From positions 161,545-225,544 of the forward strand of contig NZ_LMUH01000022.1 in the NCBI RefSeq assembly GCF_009766105.1: a stretch of 64,000 nucleotides of DNA, given 5' to 3'. This DNA is from Granulicella sp. S156 (lineage in GTDB: Bacteria > Acidobacteriota > Terriglobia > Terriglobales > Acidobacteriaceae). Under the pieces are notes generated by a model. The model was not told where the DNA came from. It was given only the letters and a program-made list of their open reading frames with translations, and made no database searches. Of this stretch, positions 50,819 through 59,201 are shown piece after piece (position 1 is the first letter of the stretch; every line of letters begins with the position of its first letter). Position numbers and translations under genes: made by a program.

Positions 50819-52102
50819 TTACCAGAAGTACGTCGCTTCTACCTTTGGCGGTGAGGAGCGGCCATCGATGATCTCAGTGCTCAGAACGAACTCCATGTTC
50901 TGGCCGTCCCAGTTTTTGGGGGCCTGCGCTTTGATCAAGTCCATATTCGCCGGTTGGGTCAGGAACTCTCCGGCGGCTACGGTTCCTCCGCGAGCGATGC
51001 CTGCCGCAATGACGGCTGGTTTGCCCGTATTCGCATCGGCGAACCGGGCGACGATGGCGTAGTCGCGATAGTTGTTCGTGGCTTCCTGAAGATTGCGGTC
51101 GATCTCCCAGTGGGCTCGCGTAGGGGATTGTGTGTCTTCGATCCAGAAGTGGGTCATCGCGGCATCGTCGCCAAAACGGAAGCGCAGTCCGCGCGTCACA
51201 CGCAGCGTCCAGGCGTTGTCGAATGCGCCGAGAAAGATAGCCGGGCCACGGCGCAGGTCGGTCAGTGTGGTGGTGTCCTCGCCCATCAGGATGTAGGGCT
51301 GATGCCGCATATCCAGCAGGCCCGACAGACTCACGAGCGGCTGCAGGTCATCGACGAGGACGGCACTCATCTTCTCCTGCAGCTGTCGCTGTTGTGTCGG
51401 ATCGGCGGCGTTGCGAAGTGTGATCCCATCGAAGTGGCTTTGCGGGAAGCACACTACAACCGGGTCTCGCGATCCGAGCATCGGTGCCCAGAAGCGATCG
51501 AGTGTCGAAGGCCTCGAATGGATAAAGTACCAGCCTGTGGCGGAGAGCATTGCCAGGAGTGCGACTCCAGCGACGAGTAGCCAGCGAGTCGTCGATTGCG
51601 TCGTTGGGGTGGCGATAGGCTGATCGGTCTCTTTCAGGACGTCAGGCACTGTTGTCGACACAGGTTCTGTGGGCGGCCATTCGAAACGCGGGATGTAGGA
51701 ACCGAGAGGCAGGGCGATGCGCAGTTCGAGCTCGTGGCCGGGCTCCTGGTAGTACTGCGCGATGCGTCTGCGGATCTCGGCGGCAGTGACGCGCACGATG
51801 GGGTCGGAGGTCGTATCGTAGCCCGCCTCGCGGCCAAAGACTTCGATACCCAGCGTCCGTTCTTTGAGTAGATCGCTGCGGCCTTCGAGCTCTTCCTGAA
51901 CGATGAAGCGCAGAAACGAGGGGAAGCGCTTGCTTTGGGAGAAGTATGTATTGCGCAGCAGACGATCCAGTTGTTTCCGGATGCCGGCCTTCTCCTCCTC
52001 GGTATAGAGGATCGCTTCGCCTGTAGAGTATGCCGTCATGGGTTTGTTGGGGGTTGCAGTAGAAACGGAAAAATTATAGTCCGAATTCAAAAGGACTGTC
52101 AT
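50819..52102 (-). CDS. Membrane-anchored regulator-like protein (N-terminal DNA-binding-type domain, one TM helix)
   Basis: A 427-residue protein. Residues about 35-145 are the domain with QLDRLLRNTYFSQSKRFPSF, FIVQEELEGRSDLLKERTLG, EVFGREAGYDTTSDPIVRVT and IRRRIAQYYQEPGHELELRI, met in many acidobacterial proteins where it heads transmembrane or TPR/TolB-like proteins; it looks like a winged-helix regulatory domain. A single transmembrane helix (STTRWLLVAGVALLAMLSAT) follows at about 170-190, then an outside domain of about 230 residues. A one-component transmembrane regulator, in the sense of CadC/ToxR, fits this layout. It is divergent from the large receptor gene and an 18-bp palindrome lies between them, 44 bases before its ATG. 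Its start has no strong ribosome-binding site. Confidence 0.6.
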   Translation of the reverse strand: MTVLLNSDYNFSVSTATPNKPMTAYSTGEAILYTEEEKAGIRKQLDRLLRNTYFSQSKRFPSFLRFIVQEELEGRSDLLKERTLGIEVFGREAGYDTTSDPIVRVTAAEIRRRIAQYYQEPGHELELRIALPLGSYIPRFEWPPTEPVSTTVPDVLKETDQPIATPTTQSTTRWLLVAGVALLAMLSATGWYFIHSRPSTLDRFWAPMLGSRDPVVVCFPQSHFDGITLRNAADPTQQRQLQEKMSAVLVDDLQPLVSLSGLLDMRHQPYILMGEDTTTLTDLRRGPAIFLGAFDNAWTLRVTRGLRFRFGDDAAMTHFWIEDTQSPTRAHWEIDRNLQEATNNYRDYAIVARFADANTGKPAVIAAGIARGGTVAAGEFLTQPANMDLIKAQAPKNWDGQNMEFVLSTEIIDGRSSPPKVEATYFW

Positions 52103-52145
52103 ACATCGCCGAGACGAAAGCGTTCATAAGAAGAGACTTAGAGAT

Positions 52146-52163
52146 TTCTTATCATGATAAGAA
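52146..52163. promoter_or_regulatory. Perfect 18-bp palindrome, candidate operator
   Basis: TTCTTATCATGATAAGAA is exactly self-complementary over 18 bases. It lies in the 205-base divergent region, 44 bases before the membrane regulator's ATG and 145 bases before the receptor ATG. Nothing similar in length and A-T content was found elsewhere in the window. It is a natural site for autoregulation and receptor control. Confidence 0.55.
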
Positions 52164-52307
52164 TTTGTACCTTACCGCAAGGAGCCTTCACAGGTCCATC
52201 ACTGCTCACTATAAACACCCCCGATCATACAGACCCTTCGTTGCATGAGAGGAATGGCATGACCCGTTCCCGGCGTGGAGGGTTGGTTTCTAGACTTCGG
52301 AGGCAAT

Positions 52308-55300
52308 ATGAAACGCATCTGGTGCGTACTCAGTCTTCTTCTCTTTGCGGCGATGCTCTGCAGCGCCGCCTATGCACAGGTAGGCGCTGCCGCACTGAGC
52401 GGAGTCGTAGAGGACCAGACTGGAGCTGTGATCCCTGCGGCCTCCGTCGTCCTGGAAAACGCCCTCAGCAAGGCACAGCGAGTTGGTCACAGCAACGGAG
52501 CCGGCACCTTCAGCTTCGCGGCTGTGCCCAGCGGTGACTATAAATTGACGGTCAAGGTGCAGGGGTTTCAACAGTATGTGCAGACCTCTATCCATCTGAA
52601 CCCAGGCGACAATATCGCCCTGCCCGAGATCAAGCTGACGCTGGGTGAGGCGACCTCCAGCGTCACGGTCGACACCAATATCAGCGGCCTGCCGCTCGAC
52701 AGTGGGCAGATGAGTTCGACCATCACGGCCCATGACCTGGAAAACCTTTCGATCGTGGGCCGCGATGCAACCGAGTTGGAGAAGATCCTGCCCGGGTTCG
52801 CTATCCGCAGCCTGGGCGGGGCCAGCGGCGCGACCAACGCAGCGCCCGACTTTACACAGGTCACCGTGGGTCAGGCGACCCCCTACGCCTCCAACGGAGC
52901 GCCTGTAGCCGGCATCACCCTGAAGCTCGACGGCGCGAACCTGACCGACGCCGGCAACTTCGGCGCAAACCTGCAGAACATCAACGACTCGTTCGTCAGC
53001 GAGGTACAGGTACAGACCTCGAACTTCGGTGTCGACCAGTCCAACGGTCCCGTAGTCGTCAACGCCGCCACTAAGTCGGGCACGGCCAGCTACCATGGTT
53101 CTCTCAATATCTTTGCGCGGCTCGCGGCACTAAACTCCAACGACTGGCTGGCGAACAACGGCGGAATTCCGCGGAACGACGACCGCTATTTATATCCCAA
53201 CGGAACCGTCAGCGGGCCGGTACCCCACACCAGGAAGATTACGTTCTTCGCCGGCGCGGAGTATGACGCGCAGCGCAATGTGTATGCCTACGGCAGTTCG
53301 GGCAGCGCGATCATCCACGCGCTGCTTCCCACGCAAGCGATGCGCTCCGGCGACTTCAGTCCCAACGCTCTGGCGGCCTACTTCGGGCCGGAACTCACAA
53401 ACGGCACCTACGGCACATTCAACACCTCGCCGACCGTGGGTGACAACGGCTCGACCCTGACCAATGGAAATATTGCCGCCTTTCTGAACCCAGGCGCGAT
53501 GGCTCTGGTCAATGGCACGCTACCGCTGCCAACAAGGTCGGCAACCGGTACAGACGGATTCAACTACGACCAGCTCGATCTGGTGAACAACAACGTCAGC
53601 CAGTTTGTAGGCCGAGTGGACTACAACATCAGTCCGCGCAATATATTCTTTGCCCGCTACAGTTTTGAAAAAGGGAAACAGGGCCAGCCGCTGGTTCCCT
53701 ACTATGCGCCCAGCAGCATTATGGGAGAAGTAAACACTCCGGGGTACGGAGTAGACAACGACACCTGGGGACACAGCGCCGCGGCCAACTACGTCACCAT
53801 CTTTACGCCCACTCTAACCAACGAGGCCTATGCCACCATCATGTCCTTTCTGGAGTCATTCGACGCGCGGCAGATCGCAGCCCTGCAAAAAGGTGCGATC
53901 AGCTATCCCTACAACGGCGCATTCGACAATGGAGACACACAGTATCCACAGTTGGGCACGTATACGCCCTACGGCGGCCTGCCGCTCGGCCTATGGCCCG
54001 ACTACTCCCTGAACCCGCTGGAGCTGAAGAAGCTACAGCCTAACGTTGGCGACAACCTCACCAAGGTGTGGGGCAAGCACACCGTCAAGGTGGGCATCTT
54101 TGCCCAGAAGACGATCAACAACCAGACGGCGACCAACCCGGCCACGAACGGCATTATTCAGAACTACTACTATGGGCCGGCCGGCGCTTCCTTTGCCGAC
54201 TACAACGGAACGTATCCTGACGGGTCGCCCGCGTATGGCAACCAACACTTCAACAGCGGCAATGCGCTGGCGAACTTCTTTGAAGGGCAGATCCAGGATT
54301 GGCACCAGCAGAACTTCAACCCGTATACGAACCTGTACTTCTGGAACGTCGATTTTTATGGGCAGGACACCTGGCGCGCTGCCTCAAACCTGAGCCTTAC
54401 CTTCGGCGTCCGCTTCAGCAAGCTCGGGGCGTGGCAGGATGCCCATGGAATCGGCGCTGCCATCTGGAACCCGTCACTCTATACCTCCACCTACAATGCC
54501 ACGACCAACCCTTTGCCCGGTATTACGTGGCATGGAATTAATTCGTCCATTCCGAACTCCGGGTCGCCGACGCCACCGATTTTCTTTGAGCCACGCTTCG
54601 GCTTCGCCCTCGACCTCTTCAAAAACGGGAAGACAGTTGTCCGTGGCGGTGCAGGCATCTATCGCTTCCACGACTCGGTGACCGATGTGACCAGCGAGTT
54701 TGCCGAGGCTGAAAACGTGCGCTTCACCGACCTGCAAGGCTTCGGCGACAACACGCTGGAAGGAGTCAACACACTCCATCTGAATCCACATACCTACGGC
54801 AATACCGGGCTGGGCAGTACGGAGACTTACATTTCGCCGTCCACCATCTATGGCCTCGATCCCACCGACGACAAAGAGCCAGTAACCAACAACTACAACC
54901 TGAGTATTGCGCAACAGTTGCCCGGCAACTGGATTCTTCAGGCTTCCTACGTCGGGAACAACAGCAACTCGCTGATGGACAACGGCACCACACAGAATGT
55001 CGTGCTGGATAACGTGAATGCGATCCCGGTGGGAACACTGTTCACGGCTACTGCGGCAACGGCGATCAATACCGCCGCCGGCTACAACGCCTGCAACCCT
55101 ACGGGCTGCACCCCGCAGCAGGCGGCTAGCCTCGACAATATCTACAATTACACTGGAGACAAGGCCGTCCAGAAGGCGCGGCCCTTCCCCAACTACAGCC
55201 AGATTCTTATGCCGCAGCACAACACCTATGCCAACTACAACGCTTTGCAGATTGAAGCGATCAAACGGGTTGGCCACCTGAGCTTCAATGCCAACTACAC

Positions 55301-56048
55301 CTTCTCGAAGGCGCTCGGCATTCTGGGCTCTTCGGCGGATTTCAACTGGACCGCGGGCATCGATCCCTTCAACCTCGCGAACAACTATGGGCCGATGAAC
55401 TTCGACCGCTCGCAGGTCCTGAATCTTAGCTATGCGTACCAGACCGGGAAGTATACCGACAAACGTTTATTGGGCGGCTTCATTAACTATTGGCTCATCT
55501 CGGGCATCACGAATATCATGACCGGCCCCAACATGCAGACGGGCATCAGCCCTTCCCCTGGGTACTACGTGACAGGCAATATCGGCTCGGGTGCAAACGC
55601 TTATAGCGTCACCTCACAGTCGATCCTCGGCACGCCAGACGTCAACCTGCAGCCTGTACTCAAGTGCGACCCGAGGTCCGGCCTGGGGCAGCACCAGTAT
55701 CTCAATGGCGCGTGCTTCGGCCTGCCGGCGCTTGGAACGAATGGCCCGTACATCGAGCCCTACGCTCATGGTCCGGCGTTCTTCAACAGCGACCTCGCGC
55801 TGGAGAAGGGTTTCGGCCTGGGCGGAAGCCGTCATCTGCGGTTCCGTTATGCGGCGTTCAATTTCCTCAACCATCCTCTGACCAGCTTCGGCACAGGGTA
55901 CCCGGCGGAGACGACGCTGCAGTTGAGCGACACTTCCGCGAACGCGACACCTCAGACAGCAATCTACAACCCTGCGACGGGCTTCGGCACGGCTTCTTAT
56001 AAGTTGGGACGTAGACTGTCGGAGATATCGCTGAAGTATGACTTCTAA
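52308..56048 (+). CDS. Large TonB-receptor-like outer membrane protein (carboxypeptidase-regulatory N-domain)
   Basis: A 1246-residue protein from ATG 52308, preceded by TCGGAGGCA. The signal peptide is KRIWCVLSLLLFAAMLCSAA, ending YAQ. Then AALSGVVEDQTGAVIPAASV and GTFSFAAVPSGDYKLTVKVQ mark the CarboxypepD_reg domain, TSSVTVDTNISGLPLDSGQM the linker, and LENLSIVGRDATELEKILPG the plug-like part. The barrel ends in LGRRLSEISLKYDF with terminal Phe. It belongs to the same Oar-like class as the protein at 9794 but is clearly diverged. A GH31 enzyme lies downstream, so alpha-glycan oligosaccharides are a fair guess for the ligand. Control by the divergent membrane regulator is likely. Confidence 0.85.
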   Translation: MKRIWCVLSLLLFAAMLCSAAYAQVGAAALSGVVEDQTGAVIPAASVVLENALSKAQRVGHSNGAGTFSFAAVPSGDYKLTVKVQGFQQYVQTSIHLNPGDNIALPEIKLTLGEATSSVTVDTNISGLPLDSGQMSSTITAHDLENLSIVGRDATELEKILPGFAIRSLGGASGATNAAPDFTQVTVGQATPYASNGAPVAGITLKLDGANLTDAGNFGANLQNINDSFVSEVQVQTSNFGVDQSNGPVVVNAATKSGTASYHGSLNIFARLAALNSNDWLANNGGIPRNDDRYLYPNGTVSGPVPHTRKITFFAGAEYDAQRNVYAYGSSGSAIIHALLPTQAMRSGDFSPNALAAYFGPELTNGTYGTFNTSPTVGDNGSTLTNGNIAAFLNPGAMALVNGTLPLPTRSATGTDGFNYDQLDLVNNNVSQFVGRVDYNISPRNIFFARYSFEKGKQGQPLVPYYAPSSIMGEVNTPGYGVDNDTWGHSAAANYVTIFTPTLTNEAYATIMSFLESFDARQIAALQKGAISYPYNGAFDNGDTQYPQLGTYTPYGGLPLGLWPDYSLNPLELKKLQPNVGDNLTKVWGKHTVKVGIFAQKTINNQTATNPATNGIIQNYYYGPAGASFADYNGTYPDGSPAYGNQHFNSGNALANFFEGQIQDWHQQNFNPYTNLYFWNVDFYGQDTWRAASNLSLTFGVRFSKLGAWQDAHGIGAAIWNPSLYTSTYNATTNPLPGITWHGINSSIPNSGSPTPPIFFEPRFGFALDLFKNGKTVVRGGAGIYRFHDSVTDVTSEFAEAENVRFTDLQGFGDNTLEGVNTLHLNPHTYGNTGLGSTETYISPSTIYGLDPTDDKEPVTNNYNLSIAQQLPGNWILQASYVGNNSNSLMDNGTTQNVVLDNVNAIPVGTLFTATAATAINTAAGYNACNPTGCTPQQAASLDNIYNYTGDKAVQKARPFPNYSQILMPQHNTYANYNALQIEAIKRVGHLSFNANYTFSKALGILGSSADFNWTAGIDPFNLANNYGPMNFDRSQVLNLSYAYQTGKYTDKRLLGGFINYWLISGITNIMTGPNMQTGISPSPGYYVTGNIGSGANAYSVTSQSILGTPDVNLQPVLKCDPRSGLGQHQYLNGACFGLPALGTNGPYIEPYAHGPAFFNSDLALEKGFGLGGSRHLRFRYAAFNFLNHPLTSFGTGYPAETTLQLSDTSANATPQTAIYNPATGFGTASYKLGRRLSEISLKYDF

Positions 56049-56056
56049 AGAACCGA

Positions 56057-56371
56057 CAACAACCGGGTGCCCCATCCTTTGCTGCACGATGTGCGGATTG
56101 CCAAAAAGATTTGGCGGCAAAGGGTGGGGTGTAGACGCTAAGCGCACACCACAAATTTACGCAGTGCGCTCTGCGTCGGGGGTGTCGCCCGAAGGGCGAT
56201 TGCTCCTGCCCATGTTCGCTGTGCCTCAGGCTTTGGCGCCCACATCGTCGTCTGGCTGCAGTCGCCTCTACAGGCGAAAAGCGGTCGCTGCCGCGATACC
56301 CCACCCTTTGCTACACGATCTCGTGCCACTCCACGAAATCGTGCAGCAAAGGATGGGGCACCCGGTTGTTG
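56057..56371. repeat. Nested palindromic element with 34-bp perfect outer arms
   Basis: Outer arms at 56057-56090 and 56338-56371 are perfect reverse complements over 34 bases. Inner arms GCAAAGGGTGGGGT (56117-56130) and 56298-56311 pair exactly over 14. The core has GTCGCCCGAAGGGCGATTGC and other short hairpins. The ends contain CCCATCCTTTGCTGCACGAT. It fills the 406-base gap between the receptor and GH31 genes and encodes nothing seen. Confidence 0.85.
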
Positions 56372-56454
56372 CTTGTCCCTCGAATTTGTGGTGAGGTGAG
56401 ATTGGCCCATCACGATTCTGTACTAACACTTCAACGTATCACCGGAGATTAAGC

Positions 56455-58977
56455 ATGTGCGCACGAAGAGTATCTGCGAAAGTTTTCCTTTGTGCCCTTC
56501 TAGGCCTCGGAATAGCCGGGTATGCACAGTCCCCTTCCAACGTGCTCTCGTTTGCACGCGTCACTGGAGTGACACCGCTTTCCAATGGTGTGGAACTCCA
56601 CGATGGCGAACTCGTCATGCGCATCACTGCGCTGCGTGACGATGTGCTTCGGATCCGCGCTGGACGCAAGGGTGCGCTGCCCGAAGATGCTTCCTGGGCG
56701 GTATTGCCTGAGGCTCGTTCGGCCTCCGTCGCGGTAACGCAGGATACCGATGCTGCCGTCGCCGGTTTTCACACTGGTGCTTTGCGCGTCTCTGTAAGCA
56801 AGGCTACGGGGCTGCTTACGTTGAGCGATCTTTCCGGCAAGGTGCTGCAGCAGGATGCCGAGCCGATACAGTTTGAAGGCGACCGTCTGCATCTGGCGAA
56901 GACCATGCCTTCCGATGAGCACTACTTCGGGCTGGGCGACAAGACCGGCGCGTTCGACCGGCGAGGGCAGGCCTTCCGGCTGTGGAACACCGATGCCTAT
57001 GCCTGGCAGGAGTCTACGGACCCGCTCTACAAGAGCATTCCGTTCTATCTGAGCTATCGCGCCGGAACCACGCTCGGCGTGCTGATCGATAACACCTGGC
57101 CGTCGTCCTTCGACTTCGGCAAGACACTCGCCGGTACCGTTCAATATCGCGCAGAGAGCGGGCCTGCGGATATCTATCTGCTCTATGGCCCTTCGGCAAA
57201 GCAGGTGCTCGCAAGCTATGCGTGGCTGACCGGACCGACACCGCTGCCGCCGCTCTGGGCGCTTGGATTTCAGCAGTCGCGCTTTAGCTATATGACGCAG
57301 GCGCGCGTTCTCGAAGTAGCTGGACGTCTGCGCAGCGATAGGATTCCCGCAGATGCGATCTATACCGACATCGACTACCAGGATAAGAATCGCCCCTTCA
57401 GCATCAACACCACTACCTACCCTGACATGCCGGGAATGGTAGCCGCGCTGCATGCCGAGCACTTCCATGTCGTCGCGATTACGGACCTGCACATCGCGAA
57501 CGTGCACTATCCTCCATTCGACAGCGGCGTCGCGGGCGGCCACTTCGTCAAGAACCCGGATGGCACGCTCTATGTCGGTCCGGTCTGGCCGGGGCCCAGC
57601 GTGTTTCCTGACTTTACGCGGCAACAGACGCGTCTCTGGTGGGGCACGCTGTACAAAGACTTTGACCACATGGGCATCGACGGCTTCTGGAACGATATGA
57701 ATGAGCCCTCGGTCTTCATAGCCCATCTCACAATACCGGACGATGTCGTGCACCACATCGACGAGCCCGGCTTTGTGACGCGCACAGCGACGCATCGCGA
57801 GGTGCATAACGTCTATGGCATGGAGAACTCGCGCGCTACCTACGATGGCCAACTGGCATTGCGGCCTGATGTGCGTCCGTTTGTACTCACACGCGCCTCC
57901 TATGCCGGTGGCCAGCGCTACGCTGCTACGTGGACGGGCGACAACTCCGCGACGTGGAACCATCTGCGGCTTACGACGTCGATGCTGAAGAACCTGGGTC
58001 TCAGCGGCTTCTCGCTGGCAGGCGCGGATGTTGGCGGTTATGCGGGTACGCCCACGACGGAGTTGCTGACCAAGTGGATTGAGGTTGGAGCGTTTCAGCC
58101 GATCGATCGCGATCACGCAGAGAAAGGTACCGGCGACCATGAGCCTTGGGTCGGAGGAGTTGAACAGGAAGATATTCGCCGCCACTTCATCGAAACGCGT
58201 TACAAGCTGCTTCCCTACCTCTATAGCGTGATGGAAGAGAATACGCGTACGGGGCTTCCGCTGTTGAGGCCGCTGTTTCTGGAGTTTCCCGATGCCGCGC
58301 CGGATCGTCATCCTCTGGATGTCGATCTCGATGCCTCGGGCGAGTTTCTGGTGGGGCCGGATATTCTCGTTGCCGCACCACCATTCTTCGACAAGACCGA
58401 CGACTACGACGCGAAGCTTCCTTCTTCCGGATGGTATGACTTCTGGACTGGTGCACGCGTCGACAAAGCCGAAGGGAAAGTCGCGACCGGAGGATTACAG
58501 CCAGAGGCTGCAAAGGGTCCGGTGTTGTCCGTCGTGCATCTGCATCCTGAGCTGGCGAAGCTGCCCGTCTTTGTGCGCCCGGGAGCTATCCTGCCTCTTG
58601 CGCCTCTGATGCAGAGCACTGCCGAACGGCCGCAGGGTCCGCTAACGCTGCGTGTCTATCCTGGGCCCGAGTGTGCGGGGCAGCTTTATCAGGATGACGG
58701 GACCAGCTTCGCTTACAAGCACGGCGAGTTCCTGCGGATGAAGTTCGCGTGTGATGCCTCAGCGAAGGATGGCAGTCTTACCCTGCATATCGGGAAGCAT
58801 GAGGGTAGCTATCCGGCGTGGTGGAAGGAGATTGTTGTGGAGGTCGAGGGTGTGAGTAAAGCACCGGCGAGTGTCACGGTCAATGGTCGTGCGGGCAAGG
58901 TCACATCCAGCGGGAATGCGATTGTCGTTACGGTGCCGGATGGTGGTGGTGGGGTTGAGGTTGTTCTGCAGGAGTGA
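56455..58977 (+). CDS. Glycoside hydrolase family 31 alpha-glucosidase type, exported
   Basis: An 840-residue enzyme with a signal peptide (KVFLCALLGLGIAGYAQSPS). The GH31 landmarks are HYFGLGDKTGAFDRRGQAFR, FWNDMNEPSVF with nucleophile D414, TWTGDNSATWNHL with acid/base D496, SGFSLAGADVGGYAG, and the C-terminal beta-domains (YDFWTGARVD, YPGPECAGQLYQDDGTSFAY). WNDMNEP is the classical alpha-glucosidase form, so it most likely releases glucose from alpha-glucans outside the cytoplasm. It shares the family with 2383-4743 but differs in the nucleophile motif (WLDSAEPE there). CACCGGAGATTAAGC precedes the ATG. It follows the large receptor gene on the same strand with a repeat between. Confidence 0.9.
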   Translation: MCARRVSAKVFLCALLGLGIAGYAQSPSNVLSFARVTGVTPLSNGVELHDGELVMRITALRDDVLRIRAGRKGALPEDASWAVLPEARSASVAVTQDTDAAVAGFHTGALRVSVSKATGLLTLSDLSGKVLQQDAEPIQFEGDRLHLAKTMPSDEHYFGLGDKTGAFDRRGQAFRLWNTDAYAWQESTDPLYKSIPFYLSYRAGTTLGVLIDNTWPSSFDFGKTLAGTVQYRAESGPADIYLLYGPSAKQVLASYAWLTGPTPLPPLWALGFQQSRFSYMTQARVLEVAGRLRSDRIPADAIYTDIDYQDKNRPFSINTTTYPDMPGMVAALHAEHFHVVAITDLHIANVHYPPFDSGVAGGHFVKNPDGTLYVGPVWPGPSVFPDFTRQQTRLWWGTLYKDFDHMGIDGFWNDMNEPSVFIAHLTIPDDVVHHIDEPGFVTRTATHREVHNVYGMENSRATYDGQLALRPDVRPFVLTRASYAGGQRYAATWTGDNSATWNHLRLTTSMLKNLGLSGFSLAGADVGGYAGTPTTELLTKWIEVGAFQPIDRDHAEKGTGDHEPWVGGVEQEDIRRHFIETRYKLLPYLYSVMEENTRTGLPLLRPLFLEFPDAAPDRHPLDVDLDASGEFLVGPDILVAAPPFFDKTDDYDAKLPSSGWYDFWTGARVDKAEGKVATGGLQPEAAKGPVLSVVHLHPELAKLPVFVRPGAILPLAPLMQSTAERPQGPLTLRVYPGPECAGQLYQDDGTSFAYKHGEFLRMKFACDASAKDGSLTLHIGKHEGSYPAWWKEIVVEVEGVSKAPASVTVNGRAGKVTSSGNAIVVTVPDGGGGVEVVLQE

Positions 58978-58988
58978 TGCATTGTTTT

Positions 58989-59190
58989 TCGTCGTCATCC
59001 TGAAGCGTAGCTGAAGGATCCCCGCATTTTGTGGCGGCTCGGACGCAAAGCGCACCGCAAATGTTGGTGGCGTCTGGCTTACATTCGGGGCAGCACCAAT
59101 GCGGGGGTCCTTCGCCTACGGCTCAGGATGACGGCGAAAAACAAACAACGACGAAAAACAAGCAGCAGCATAAACAAGCAACAGCCAAAG
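58989..59190. repeat. Inverted repeat of TCATCCTGA type with low-complexity tract
   Basis: The left arm (about 58990-59026: GTCATCCTGAAGCGTAG... ) and right arm (about 59101-59135: ...GGTCCTTCG, TCAGGATGACGGCG) pair over TCATCCTGA and the GAAGGATCCCCGC/GCGGGGGTCCTTC region with some mismatches. A GAAAAACAAACAACGACG tract and further AACAAGCAACAGCC extend to 59190. The unit is a relative of 40223-40426. It lies between the convergent GH31 and Gfo/Idh/MocA genes. Confidence 0.7.
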
Positions 59191-59201
59191 CAAGGCGTCT
59201 T

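Noticed and set aside
56500-58311. 603-aa open frame on the minus strand opposite the GH31 gene
   Set aside because: The plus-strand GH31 frame has family motifs and codon use expected of a real gene; the antisense frame has no signature or ribosome-binding site and arises from high GC.
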